Source: Rhodococcus sp. (in: high G+C Gram-positive bacteria) (lineage in GTDB: Bacteria > Actinomycetota > Actinomycetes > Mycobacteriales > Mycobacteriaceae). Taken from it: DNA of 39,755 nucleotides. The translations under genes were made by a program, and so were the position numbers. Positions 1 to 8,451 of this stretch are shown here, piece by piece. The DNA is taken from contig SEEV01000022.1 of the NCBI GenBank assembly GCA_004211695.1, positions 1-39,755 of the forward strand, read 5' to 3'. Each line of letters opens with the position of its first letter. Positions within the stretch are counted from its first letter, which is position 1. The notes beneath the pieces are model-generated. The model had not been told where the DNA came from. It searched no databases and worked only from the letters and a program-made list of their open reading frames with translations.

Positions 1-140
1 GCGCCGGTGAAGTCGTTGAAGGTGCCGCGGACCTTGCTGACCATCAGGTGGCGGACGGAGAAGCCGACGGTGGAGTGGACCGAGTCGATGGCCCAGGTTC
101 CGGCGGTGAGGTTGGGCAGGGTGGCGGTGAAGGCGGTCAT
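1..140 (-). CDS. YceI family protein (N-terminal fragment, cut by window edge)
   Basis: Only the first 46 codons are present; the rest lies beyond position 1. The translation contains GTWAIDSVHSTVGFSVRHLM followed by SKVRGTFNDFTG, the hallmark start of YceI lipocalin-like beta-barrels that bind isoprenoid or other lipid ligands. There is no signal peptide, so a cytoplasmic form is likely, as in many actinobacteria. The start is ATG at 140, preceded by an AGGAG ribosome site. A 20-bp operator-like sequence at 183-202 matches two more in the marR/glyoxalase intergenic region, so the gene probably belongs to the same MarR regulon. Family call is firm; ligand unknown. Confidence 0.85.
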   Translation of the reverse strand, partial: MTAFTATLPNLTAGTWAIDSVHSTVGFSVRHLMVSKVRGTFNDFTG

Positions 141-182
141 GAAAACTCCTAGGGCTGTCGAACGGGCACTCGAAACAACGAG

Positions 183-202
183 GTAATTGAATCTGCAACT
201 AC
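183..202. promoter_or_regulatory. Putative MarR operator upstream of yceI
   Basis: The sequence GTAATTGAATCTGCAACTAC matches the site at 1245-1264 in 16 of 20 positions. It lies 43 bp upstream of the yceI start and outside any gene. It is read as an operator for the MarR protein encoded at 765-1226 because the same motif flanks that gene. The match is seen directly; binding is inferred. Confidence 0.65.
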
Positions 203-264
203 TACGTTAGCCCGAAGTCGTTGCGGAGTCAACTAAAATCTGAGGAGGGTCGTGAACTGCGGTG

Positions 265-741
265 TTAGTTCGTCGGCCGGACCGGATGATGGCTGACGAT
301 GGAGATCCGGTTGAAGGCGTTCATGGTGACGGCAATCCAGCTCACCGCCGACATCTCCTGCGCGGACAGGAACCGCCGTGCGAAGGCGTAGTCGGCCTCC
401 TGGCTGTGCGCGTCCGGCAAATTCGTGACCGACTCGGCCAGAGTGAGCGCTGCCACCTCGCGGTCGGAGAACAGCGTCGTCTCCCGCCAGGCGGGCAGAA
501 CCGCGAGGCGCTGCTGGGTCTCGCCTGCCGCCAGCGACGCGGCGACGTGAACGTCCAGGCAGTACGCGCAGCGGTTGATCTGGGACACGCGCACGTTGAC
601 CAGCTCGACGAATCGCCGGTCGAACCCGGCCTCCCGGGCCTCGTGGCGGATGGCCTTGGCGACGGCGATCTGCGCTTGGTAGACGGCCGGGCTCTGCCGG
701 TCGATGTGAACGTAGTCGTTCTCCGCTGACGTACTGCTCAT
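265..741 (-). CDS. Carboxymuconolactone decarboxylase / AhpD-like peroxidase family protein
   Basis: 158 residues. The AhpD/CMD signature is clear: R57-C58-A-Y-C61-L-D-V-H65, with the redox Cys pair and the following His that activates it. Proteins of this kind are small helical oligomers that reduce hydroperoxides or act as general thiol oxidoreductases. The start ATG at 741 was chosen because conserved sequence begins at once (MSSTSAENDYVHIDRQSP); an upstream extension reads out of frame through marR and has no family match. It follows marR by 23 bp and is probably cotranscribed with it, suggesting a repressor-peroxidase unit responding to oxidants or electrophiles such as quinones. The physiological substrate cannot be read from the sequence. 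Confidence 0.85.
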   Translation of the reverse strand: MSSTSAENDYVHIDRQSPAVYQAQIAVAKAIRHEAREAGFDRRFVELVNVRVSQINRCAYCLDVHVAASLAAGETQQRLAVLPAWRETTLFSDREVAALTLAESVTNLPDAHSQEADYAFARRFLSAQEMSAVSWIAVTMNAFNRISIVSHHPVRPTN

Positions 742-764
742 GACCAGCCTTTCCGGTGTGGGAC

Positions 765-1226
765 TCAGGGATGCTCCAGCAGGTGGGCGCGCATTTCGCT
801 GAAGTCGTGCCCGAGGAGGGTGACGTCCCGCGGGCTGAGCAGGTCGAACATGTTTCGCCGCACCTCCGCCACATGTCCGGGGCTCGCGGCGGCGAGCTTG
901 GCGGCGCCGGCGTCGGTCAGTTCGGCGAGTGTTCCCCGCTTGTCGTCCTCGCACTCGACGCGCCGCACCCAGCCTGCATCGACCAGGCGGCTGATGGCCC
1001 GGGTCACGCCGCTGCGGGTGGTGGTGACCGCGTCGGCGAGTTCACGCATCCGCAGTTGCCGCTGAGGCGCCTCCGACAGCACGACGAGCAGTTCGAAGTC
1101 CGTGAACGAGATGCCGGCGTCCCGGGTGAGCTGCCGATCGAGGGCCTGCAGCAGCAGGCGTGTGGCGTCCAGGTAGGCGCGCCAGGTGTTCTGTTCTTCG
1201 GCGCTGAGCCATCTGGTCGGTTCCAC
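765..1226 (-). CDS. MarR family transcriptional regulator
   Basis: A winged-helix MarR repressor of about 153 residues. Helices before the domain (LLLQALDRQLTRDAGISFTD), the recognition region (MRELADAVTTTRSGVTRAIS) and the wing (VRRVECEDDKRGTLAELTDAG) are all visible. The frame is open to a TTG at 1244, but that codon lies inside the palindrome 1241-1268, so the GTG at 1226 is preferred. It precedes the ahpD-like gene in one operon and is divergent from the glyoxalase/pirin operon. The palindrome over its own promoter implies autoregulation. The inducer is unknown; pirin and quercetinase-type neighbours make phenolic or quinone ligands plausible. Confidence 0.88.
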   Translation of the reverse strand: MEPTRWLSAEEQNTWRAYLDATRLLLQALDRQLTRDAGISFTDFELLVVLSEAPQRQLRMRELADAVTTTRSGVTRAISRLVDAGWVRRVECEDDKRGTLAELTDAGAAKLAAASPGHVAEVRRNMFDLLSPRDVTLLGHDFSEMRAHLLEHP

Positions 1227-1240
1227 AGGACCAGCATAGC

Positions 1241-1268
1241 CCAAGTAGTTGACACCGCAACTACTTGG
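1241..1268. promoter_or_regulatory. Perfect inverted repeat, putative MarR operator (marR promoter)
   Basis: Arms CCAAGTAGTT (1241-1250) and AACTACTTGG (1259-1268) are exact reverse complements around an 8-bp centre. The core GTAGTTGACACCGCAACTAC (1245-1264) is repeated with four changes at 1281-1300 and at 183-202. It sits between the divergent marR and glyoxalase genes, where a MarR dimer would shut both promoters. The repeat is certain; the regulator assignment is inferred from position. Confidence 0.8.
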
Positions 1269-1280
1269 AGTAGGGTGGTG

Positions 1281-1300
1281 TTAGTTGAAAGCGCAATTAC
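1281..1300. promoter_or_regulatory. Second MarR operator-like site in the divergent promoter region
   Basis: TTAGTTGAAAGCGCAATTAC matches the core of the palindrome at 1245-1264 in 16 of 20 positions. Its start is 36 bp (about 3.5 helical turns) from the start of that core and 46 bp before the ATG of the glyoxalase-fold gene, so it would control the rightward promoter. Confidence 0.65.
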
Positions 1301-1326
1301 TGCGCTCCGCGGAGAGGGGCAGGGCA

Positions 1327-1836
1327 ATGAGCACCACAGACGAGCAGGAGCGTTCGCAGAGATTCGCGGCGCAACGCGACCGGATTCGCGCCCAGCATCT
1401 GAAGCCCGCGTCGTCGAGGCCCGCATCCTCGGCCCGCGGCCTTCACCACACCGCACTGATCAGCAGTGACGTCGAGCGCACCGTCCGGTTCTATCAGGAC
1501 CTGCTCGAGTTCCCGCTGACCGAACTGATCGAGAACCGGGACTACCCCGGGTCTTCGCATTTCTTCTTCGACATCGGCAACGGCAACCTGCTCGCGTTCT
1601 TCGACTTCCCGGGCCTCGACATCGGTCCGTATCAGGAAGTGCTCGGCGGACTCCACCACATCGCGATCAGCGTCGAACCGGACCGGTGGGAACACCTGCG
1701 CACGAAACTGATCGACGCCGGCGTCGAACTCGTCGAACACAGTGAGGTGTCGATGTATTTCCGCGACCCGGACGGCGCCCGCCTCGAACTCATCGCCGAC
1801 CCGCTCGGCGAAATGTACGGCTCACACGTTCTGTGA
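1327..1836 (+). CDS. VOC (glyoxalase/bleomycin resistance/dioxygenase fold) protein
   Basis: 169 residues. A VOC module starts around residue 37 with LHHTALISSDVERTVRFYQD and carries the second-half motif GLHHIAISVE and a terminal YFRDPDGARLELIAD, which supplies the usual His and Glu metal ligands. VOC proteins include lyases, isomerases and extradiol dioxygenases, so the reaction cannot be assigned. The ATG at 1327 follows GAGAGGGGCAGGGCA; an earlier start at 1285 would overlap the operator at 1281-1300. The pirin gene follows after 22 bp, indicating one operon under MarR control. Confidence 0.85.
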   Translation: MSTTDEQERSQRFAAQRDRIRAQHLKPASSRPASSARGLHHTALISSDVERTVRFYQDLLEFPLTELIENRDYPGSSHFFFDIGNGNLLAFFDFPGLDIGPYQEVLGGLHHIAISVEPDRWEHLRTKLIDAGVELVEHSEVSMYFRDPDGARLELIADPLGEMYGSHVL

Positions 1837-1858
1837 CAATCCTGGAAAGGCAACGCCC

Positions 1859-2638
1859 ATGACTGCCGCCCTCACCCCACCCCGCGTGGATGTCCGCCGA
1901 GCCGCCGACCGCTTCATGACTCAGGCGGGCGGCTGGCTGGATTCCAAGCACTCCTTCTCGTTCAGCCACCACTACGACCCGGCCAACACCCACCACGGGG
2001 TGCTGATGGTCAACAACGACGACATCGTCGTGCCGGGTCAGGGATTCGACACCCACCCACACCAGGACATGGAGATCGTCACCTGGGTGCTCCAGGGTTC
2101 GCTGGTACACCAGGACTCGATGGGACATTCCGGGGTCATCTACCCGGGCCTCGCCCAGCGCATGAGCGCGGGCACCGGAATCCTGCACTCGGAGAAGAAC
2201 GACTCGTGGCGGCTGAACGGTGCCACCGACGAGCACAGCGATCCGGTCCACTTCGTCCAGATGTGGGTCTTGCCCGACGAAGCCGGCATTACACCCGGCT
2301 ACGAGCAACTCGAAATCGACCACGAGTTGCTCGCCGGGGGACTGGTGCCCGTCGCCTCGGGCATCCCCGACCACGCCGACCATTCGGCGATCCGGATCAA
2401 GAACAAGTACGCCGCAATGCATGTCGCCCGCATGCAGCCCGGACAGGCGCCGATCACCCTGCCCGACGCCCCGTTCTTCCACGTGTTCGTCGCACGCGGC
2501 GAAGCGTCGATGGAAGGGGTCGGCATTCTCGCCGAAGGTGACGCCGTCCGGCTCAGCGGTGGCGGCGGTCAGCAACTGACCACCGACACCGGCGCCGAGA
2601 TCATCGTGTGGGAGATGCACGCGACAATCGCCGGGTGA
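1859..2638 (+). CDS. Pirin family protein (bicupin)
   Basis: 259 residues. The N-terminal cupin shows the pirin metal site in full: FDTHPHQDMEIVTWVLQG and, later, SAGTGILHSE, giving the three His plus Glu that bind iron. Bacterial pirins (for example E. coli YhhW) have been shown to have quercetin 2,3-dioxygenase activity in vitro, which is suggestive beside a flavonoid cluster, although many pirins have other roles. The ATG at 1859 follows a GGAAAGG site. It is second in the MarR-controlled operon. Its 3' end overlaps the convergent rhamnosidase reading frame by 38 bp, leaving no room for a separate terminator. Confidence 0.9.
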   Translation: MTAALTPPRVDVRRAADRFMTQAGGWLDSKHSFSFSHHYDPANTHHGVLMVNNDDIVVPGQGFDTHPHQDMEIVTWVLQGSLVHQDSMGHSGVIYPGLAQRMSAGTGILHSEKNDSWRLNGATDEHSDPVHFVQMWVLPDEAGITPGYEQLEIDHELLAGGLVPVASGIPDHADHSAIRIKNKYAAMHVARMQPGQAPITLPDAPFFHVFVARGEASMEGVGILAEGDAVRLSGGGGQQLTTDTGAEIIVWEMHATIAG

Positions 2639-5295
2639 CGCGAGCCGCGGGGCAGGAGCGTGTGTACGTCCCCGCCCGAAGGAGTTCGGCCGTATCTCCC
2701 AGTCGCAGTTCACATTCGCTGCCCTCCGGCACGGTCAGGGTCAGCGTGAAGAGGTCGTCGGCGATCCGCCAGTTCACCACGATGGTCCCGTAGGGGCTGC
2801 AGTGCTCGGCCCGGGCGGACCCGATGCCCCCGCCGGGGCGGGGGTCGACGATGAATCTGCGGTAGCCGACGGTGCCGGGGCCGGTGGTCTCGGCGGGGCG
2901 CAGTCCGGCGACGAACTGGTGGAGAAACGAGACGACCGCACCCTTGCTGTAGTGATTCAGTGAGCCGGTGGCCCGGCCGTTCTCGTCGACCCCGTCCCAA
3001 CGCTCCCAGATGGTGGTGGCCCCGCGGTCGATCATCTCCATCCACGACGGGCTTCCGGTAGACAGCAACACCCGGTAGGCGGTGTCGAGGTGTCCGTTGC
3101 GCGCGAGCACGGGCAGCAGCATCCCGGTGGCCAGGAATCCGGTGCCGAGGCGATAGTCGTTGTCGGCGAGCACACGCGCGAGTTCGTCCGCGAATCGCTG
3201 ACGAAGCTCGGCCGGGACCAGCTCGAACTCCAGGGCGCGAACATAATTCGCCTGGGTCGGGTGGGTCAGCGTGCCGTCGGGAGTGACGAATTCGCGTTGC
3301 CAGGCGCGGACCGCTCCCGCCGCGATCACAGCGTACCGGCGGGCGTCCGAGTACGTCCGCCATCTGCGCGAGGAGCCCGGCCGATCGCGCGAGGTACGCC
3401 GTGGCGACCACGCTGTGATCGCGGTGCGGATCAGGAGCGGGAACCTCGTCGGGTTCGAGCCACTCACCCCAGTGGAACCCGGTGTCCCACAAGTACTGTT
3501 CGTGGTCTTCCGGTGTGGGACGCAGTCGGGCGCGGTCGGGATGCCGGTGGTCCCGGGCAGTGCCGGCAGCCAGGTCGACCCACCGGGTCATGGAATCGTA
3601 CTGGCGTTCCACGACGTCGACGTCGCCGTACAGTCGCCACAGCTGCCACGGGACGATGACGGCGGCGTCGCCCCATCCGGCCGAACCGTTGGAGATGTCG
3701 GCGAAATGGTTGCCCGACGGCTGGTTGCCCGCCGGGTTGGGCACGATGGTGGTAACCGTCCCGTCCGGCCACTGGTCGGCGGCGAGGTCGCGCAGCCATT
3801 TGTCGCTGAACCCCGCGACGTCGTGCGTGAAGGCCGCCGTTTCGACATAGATCTGCCAGTCTCGGGTGAAACCCGACCGCTCGCGCTGGGGGCAATCGGT
3901 CGGGACGTCGCAGGCGTTGCCGCGGAAGCTCCACACCGCGGCGTCGTGGAGCTTGTCGAGACGACCGTTGTCGCAGGTGAAGCTTCCCACCTGGTCCAGA
4001 TCGGTGTGCACGACGGCGGCCGCGATCGACTCGGGCCGCGGCGTCGTCGGAAGCCCGTCGATCTGGACGTAACGGAATCCGTGGGTGCTGTGCCGCGGCT
4101 CGAACACCCCACCGGGCCCGGACGACACGACGTGGTCGACCTGACCGGCCGGCAGCGGGTCGCCGGTCGCGAAGTCGAAGGCGCGCAGGTGATCCGTGTC
4201 CACGCTGCCGTCGGCGGCCAGGGACTCGCCATGCGTGAGGGTCACGTGTGTGCCGTCGGGGCCGAGGTCGGTCGCGACGACCCATCCGTTGACGTTCTGC
4301 CCGAAGTCCGCGACGTAACTGCCGGGTCGCGGCGCGGTGACGGCCACTGCGGCCAGGTTCTCGATCCGGCGCACCGGGGGCGCCACGCCGGTGATCAACC
4401 GGTCGCGGTCGTCGTAGAGCCCACCGCGAGCGACCACGGCGGGGTGGTGTTCCTCCTCGGCGGACGCACGGCGCAGATCCACCCGCTGCCCGTCCATCAG
4501 GTCGGCGGCCTCGATCTCGCTCGGTGCGCTGGTCCAGCCGTCGCCGGTGCCGAAGCGCTCCGACGTTCCGTCTGCGTATCGGATGTGCAGTTCCGCGAGT
4601 GCGGCGACGCGGTCTCCGAAACCGTCACCGCGGCGCTCGAATCCGTGCCGTCCGCGGAACCAGCCGTCGCTCAGCAGGATCGCCAACTCGTTGTCCCGCG
4701 GTTGCAGGAGTTCGGTGACGTCGAAGTGCTGCACCTGCAGGTGTGTGCGGTACGCGGTGAAGCCGGGGGTCAGGTCCTGATCGCCGACCCGGATGTCGTT
4801 GACGAAGAACTCGTAGATGCCGTGGGCCGTCGCGAACAGCGAGGCGTGGGCGATCTCGGCTCGCGGTTTCCAGGAGGCGCGCAGCCGATAGGCGGGACGG
4901 TGACCGAGCGCGGGGACGTCCGGCTCGTGCGGTTTGATCCAGTCGGCCGTGAGGTCGCTGCTGTGGAGGAGTCCGGTGGTCCACGGGCAGGGTTCGGACC
5001 ACTCGCTGGGCCCGAGGTCGGTCCAGCACCGCACCTGCCAGGTCCGTTCCTCGCCCGCGGTGGGCACCGGATCGGTTGCGGTCCAGGGGCGTACGAGAAC
5101 ATGGTCGCGGCCCTCGACGACGTCGGTGGTGAACAGGGTGCGGGGCGTGCGACCGGAGATGCTCCGGACCCGGATCTGGTACGCGTGCTGCTCGGTGCTT
5201 CCGCCGGGCAGCCACCACGACAGTCGCGGATGGGGCGTTCCGCAGGGTTGCCCGGGCCGCAGATGTTCGAGGCGGAGGTGCGTCGGTGCCGTCAT
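2601..5295 (-). pseudogene. Alpha-L-rhamnosidase, GH78, interrupted by a frameshift
   Basis: The combined frames give a protein of about 900 residues, the normal size for GH78. Seen in order: an N-terminal Ig-like region (WQVRCWTDLGPSEWSEPCPW), the carbohydrate-binding domain (YEFFVNDIRVGDQDLTPGFT), the linker YVADFGQNVNGWV, the catalytic barrel motif DCPQRERSGFTRDWQ and, in a second frame, TIWERWDG with SLNHYSKGAVVSFLHQF, both typical GH78 signatures. Frame one is sensible to about 3345 and the second frame from about 3340 down to the stop at 2601, so one base is extra or two are missing there. There is no signal peptide; the enzyme would act on imported glycosides. The ATG at 5295 is preferred; an ATG at 5334 overlapping the permease stop (ATGA) is an alternative. 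It is downstream of and cotranscribed with the MFS gene. Either a recent inactivation or a sequence error. Confidence 0.85.
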
Positions 5296-5330
5296 TCGTG
5301 ATACCTGTCTCGTGAGTTCGGTGTCGCGGG

Positions 5331-6614
5331 TCATCGGATCGACCGCACGAAGAGGACGGCCGCACCGGCGACGGCCGCGCAGCCGGCCAGCGCGCAGAAC
5401 AGAAGTGCATAGCTGTTGCCGGTGAGCGGGAGGATCCCGGCGCCGATGACGGGGACCACGGCGTAGGGGAGGGTGGCCGCCACCTGGTACACGCTCATGG
5501 CCTTGGCCGTCTGCCGGACGTCGGGAATGACCGCGGCGGCGATCGCGATGTCGACCGTGAGGTAGCACGCCTGGCCGACCGTGAAGGCGACGAAGGCCAC
5601 CAGGAACCCGCTGACGTGCGGGTTCAGCGACACGTACACGAGTGCGCCGCCGGTGAGGAACGAGGCGACGGCGACGAACGCCTTGCGCCGGCCCAGTCTG
5701 TCGGAGAGGAATCCGGCGAGCAGGAACGACACGATCGAGACGGGTGTCGTGACGGCGGTGGCGTGGGCGTATTCGGCGGCCGCGTCCTTGATGCTCAGTC
5801 CGGCCGAGTCGACGAGGAAGTAGGTCGCGTAGGTGGTGAGCCCGACCATCGCCAGTCCGAACAGGAACCGGCTGATCCAGTTGAGTGCGAAGTCTGCGTG
5901 CCGGATCGGGTTGATCCAGTAGCTCGCGGCGAACTCACGAAAGCTGTAGGGCGGCAGCGTGGTCGGGTCGACGCCCGCGTCGGCGCCGCGGATGACCACG
6001 GCCACCACGGCGAGGCACGCGACAGCGGCAATGCCGGGGACGATCATCATCGGTACCGGGTGTTCGGCGAGGCGGCTCCCGAGGGTGACGCCGGCGAGCA
6101 CGGCGAGCGCCGTCACGAAGCCGATCATTCCCGACAGCCGGGCCCGGAGGTGGTCGGGGACGAAATCGGGAATGAGCGCGACGAACCCGGCCAACGCGGC
6201 GGAGTAGCCCAGCTGGGCGAGCGCCCAGCCTGCGGCGATCGTCGCGACGTTCGTGGCAAGCGCGATCACCCCGAGCCCGGCGAGCGCGACGAGTCCACCA
6301 CCGATCAGCCACGGGGTGCGCTGGCCGAGGCGACTGGTCGTCCGATCGGACAGCGAGCCGAACAGCGGCGTCGAGACCAGCGCGACGAGGGCGCCGATCA
6401 GCACCACCGTCGACAGGCCGAGCGTCTTGCCTTCGGCGTCGACGCCGAAGATGCGGATCGACAGCGTGATGATCGTCGGGGTCAGACTGCCGAAATACAC
6501 CCCGAATGCGCCGACGACCAGGGCGGGGACGACGTAGCGGGGCCGCGGCGCGGTGACCGCGGTCGGGTGGCCGAGGTGTGCGGGTGACGAGTGTGTGGAG
6601 CGAACGGTAGCCAT
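5331..6614 (-). CDS. MFS transporter, probable glycoside or sugar-conjugate importer
   Basis: 427 residues, about 12 membrane segments. The MFS loop 2-3 motif appears as GSLSDRTTSRLGQRTPWLIGG, a form common in glycoside/sugar carriers of the GPH-like group, and its counterpart in the second half as GFLSDRLGRRKAF. It is upstream of the GH78 gene, 35 bp apart or with an ATGA overlap, so it most likely brings the rhamnoside into the cell. The divergent TetR gene and the palindrome at 6702-6725 indicate control by that repressor. Substrate is inferred from context only. Confidence 0.82.
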   Translation of the reverse strand: MATVRSTHSSPAHLGHPTAVTAPRPRYVVPALVVGAFGVYFGSLTPTIITLSIRIFGVDAEGKTLGLSTVVLIGALVALVSTPLFGSLSDRTTSRLGQRTPWLIGGGLVALAGLGVIALATNVATIAAGWALAQLGYSAALAGFVALIPDFVPDHLRARLSGMIGFVTALAVLAGVTLGSRLAEHPVPMMIVPGIAAVACLAVVAVVIRGADAGVDPTTLPPYSFREFAASYWINPIRHADFALNWISRFLFGLAMVGLTTYATYFLVDSAGLSIKDAAAEYAHATAVTTPVSIVSFLLAGFLSDRLGRRKAFVAVASFLTGGALVYVSLNPHVSGFLVAFVAFTVGQACYLTVDIAIAAAVIPDVRQTAKAMSVYQVAATLPYAVVPVIGAGILPLTGNSYALLFCALAGCAAVAGAAVLFVRSIR

Positions 6615-6701
6615 CGGCGTTCCGCCTTCCGTGAAGTGAAGATCCGCGCGGCGAGGGTGGGGCGCAGCGGACGTCGCAGTGTGATGCACAGCACCGTACA
6701 C

Positions 6702-6725
6702 GAAAACCGGGTGTATCCGGTTTTC
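6702..6725. promoter_or_regulatory. TetR operator candidate between mfs-rhamnosidase and tetR
   Basis: Arms GAAAACCGG (6702-6710) and CCGGTTTTC (6717-6725) are exact reverse complements separated by GTGTAT. The site lies 34 bp before the tetR start and about 90 bp before the divergent MFS start. Arm length and spacing fit a TetR dimer. No second copy was found in the window. Binding is inferred. Confidence 0.75.
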
Positions 6726-6758
6726 AATTCGGGAAAGTTGCTGTCGTATCGTGGCGAC

Positions 6759-7433
6759 ATGGGAAAACGGGCGCGTGGCAGCTACTCGGTGGGCATCGAG
6801 CGGCGCACGCGGATCGTGGAGGCCGCCGCGGTGCGATTCTCGACGGAGGGGTACCACGCGACCACGATGGCCGGCATCGCCGCCGACGCCGGGATCAGCG
6901 ACAGTGGTCTGCTGCACCACTTTCCGACGAAGAAGCACCTGCTGCTCGCCGTCGCGCAGTACCGCCTCGACACGTCCGCGGAGTGGTGGGACACCCTTCC
7001 CGCGGAGGCGTCGGGTCTGGCGACCCTGGGCGCGATGGTCGACGCCGCGCGGCGACTCGTCGGACAACCGGGACTCATCGAACTGTTCGTGCTGGTGAGC
7101 GCCGAGGCGGCGGACCCGAGCAGCCCGGCCCATACCGTCTTCGCGGAGCGCTACGACGCCGCCGTCGAAGCCCTCGCCGCCCGCCTGCGCGAGGGCGTGC
7201 ACCGAGACGGACTGCCGGCCTCGCTGGACTACCCGGCGCTCGCCCGGGAGTGCATTGCGGTGAGCGACGGCCTGCAGTTGCAGTGGGTGCTCAGCGACGG
7301 GGCCGTCGACATCGTCGAGGGTGTCCGCGAACATGCCGCTCGGCTGACCGTCGCGCTGAAAGGCGCGGGCGAGGCGGAATCCGGTTCTTCCGTTCGGGTT
7401 GCCGAAGCTGCTACAGTGCCCGACAGGCAGTGA
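6759..7433 (+). CDS. TetR family transcriptional regulator
   Basis: 224 residues. The N-terminal helix-turn-helix is complete: RRTRIVEAAAVRFSTEGYHA then AGIAADAGISDSGLLHHFPTKKHLL. The ligand-binding half is not distinctive. ATG at 6759 was chosen because the HTH begins 13 residues later; earlier in-frame codons would run across the operator. It is divergent from the permease/rhamnosidase operon and upstream of the hydrolase/quercetinase pair. In Bacillus subtilis the quercetinase gene qdoI is under the TetR-type flavonoid sensors QdoR and LmrA, a useful analogy; orthology is not claimed. Confidence 0.9.
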   Translation: MGKRARGSYSVGIERRTRIVEAAAVRFSTEGYHATTMAGIAADAGISDSGLLHHFPTKKHLLLAVAQYRLDTSAEWWDTLPAEASGLATLGAMVDAARRLVGQPGLIELFVLVSAEAADPSSPAHTVFAERYDAAVEALAARLREGVHRDGLPASLDYPALARECIAVSDGLQLQWVLSDGAVDIVEGVREHAARLTVALKGAGEAESGSSVRVAEAATVPDRQ

Positions 7434-7506
7434 CCTAAGGAAGGGCCTTACAACCGCGTGCGCGGCGACCCAGGCCCGGGTCCTGCATCCGAAGGAGTTC
7501 AATCCC

Positions 7507-8451
7507 TTGGACACGGCTTCGACCGTCGTCCGCCGATCCACCGTCGAGTACGCCCCCGGGCTGCTACTCGATCTCGTCCGTCCCGCCGAAGCAGAGCATC
7601 CGTTGCCTGCGATCGTGTGGCTACACGGAGGTGGTTGGCGGCTTCAAGACCGCACCGCTTGCCCAGACCTGGTGCAACACTTCGCAAGACACGACTATGT
7701 CATGGTCAGCATCGACTACCGGCTTGCGCCCGGGACCCGCCACCCCGGCCAACTTTTCGATGTCCGGCGGGCCGTGCGCTGGCTGCGCGCCCACGCCGCG
7801 GACCACGGCATCGACCCCGACCGGATCGGGGTGTGGGGCTCGTCGGCCGGTGGGCACCTCGCGGCATTGACCGGAGTGCACTCGGCCACAACACGATTGC
7901 CCGGGGAGGAACCCGCGACCGTCGACAGCGCGGTGCAGGCCGTCGTCGACGGGTACGGGCCCGCCGACCTGCCCGGCCTCGCCGACCTCTCCGCGGAACG
8001 GACACCGGGGGAGGACAATTCCCCGGAGGCGTCGCTGCTCGGCGGCGCGATCCGGGACCGACTGGACGCGGCGCGATCAGCGAGCCCGGCGCTGCAGGTC
8101 GGCGCCGGTGCGCCGCCGTTTCTGATCATGCACGGTCTCGCCGACAATCTGGTGCCGTCCGGGCAGAGCGTGGTGTTGTACGACGCGCTCGTCGCTCACG
8201 GCAACGACGCCGTCCTCTATCTGATCGAGGGTTTCGGGCACGGTTTCTTCAACCCCGGCCACGTCCTCGAACTCGGCCCCGACCAGACGCTCGACCAGGG
8301 GCATCTCGAACGAGATCCGCAGGCGCCGGCCTCGACCCGCGCGGTGAGCGACTTCGGTCGCGCACTGACCGAGCGGTTCCCCTCCGCCTCGTTCGAGGCA
8401 GTCGAAGCCTTCTTCTCCCACACACTGAAGCCAGGAACACCCACGCCATGA
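7507..8451 (+). CDS. Alpha/beta hydrolase (BD-FAE / esterase-lipase type)
   Basis: 314 residues. The oxyanion-hole motif HGGGW, nucleophile elbow GSSAGG, an acid in HGLADNLVPSGQ and the His in GFGHGFF form a complete esterase triad in the order of the HSL/BD-FAE families. No ATG is available near the conserved start; TTG at 7507 has a GAAGGAG site 9 bp upstream. Its stop overlaps the quercetinase ATG (ATGA), so the two are translationally coupled. Quercetin cleavage yields a depside ester of protocatechuate and trihydroxybenzoate; this enzyme is the obvious candidate to hydrolyse it. That role is inference. Confidence 0.82.
   Translation: MDTASTVVRRSTVEYAPGLLLDLVRPAEAEHPLPAIVWLHGGGWRLQDRTACPDLVQHFARHDYVMVSIDYRLAPGTRHPGQLFDVRRAVRWLRAHAADHGIDPDRIGVWGSSAGGHLAALTGVHSATTRLPGEEPATVDSAVQAVVDGYGPADLPGLADLSAERTPGEDNSPEASLLGGAIRDRLDAARSASPALQVGAGAPPFLIMHGLADNLVPSGQSVVLYDALVAHGNDAVLYLIEGFGHGFFNPGHVLELGPDQTLDQGHLERDPQAPASTRAVSDFGRALTERFPSASFEAVEAFFSHTLKPGTPTP

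Noticed and set aside
1227..1244. TTG at 1244 as the marR start
   Set aside because: It is part of the inverted repeat 1241-1268, and the extra six residues are not needed for the MarR fold.
3271..5301. Long plus-strand frame of 676 codons opposite the rhamnosidase
   Set aside because: Mirror frame of a GC-rich gene; no domain, no ribosome site, Val/Gly/Arg-rich composition.
2710..5568. A single uninterrupted minus-strand frame of 952 codons over the rhamnosidase
   Set aside because: After about 3345 it loses all GH78 similarity and turns into Arg/Pro/Gly-rich text, while the other frame carries the family motifs. It stays open only because of the high GC.
7436..7450. TAAGG-AAGGG-CCTTA as a terminator after tetR
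   Set aside because: A 5-bp stem with low stability just before the hydrolase gene; too weak to call.
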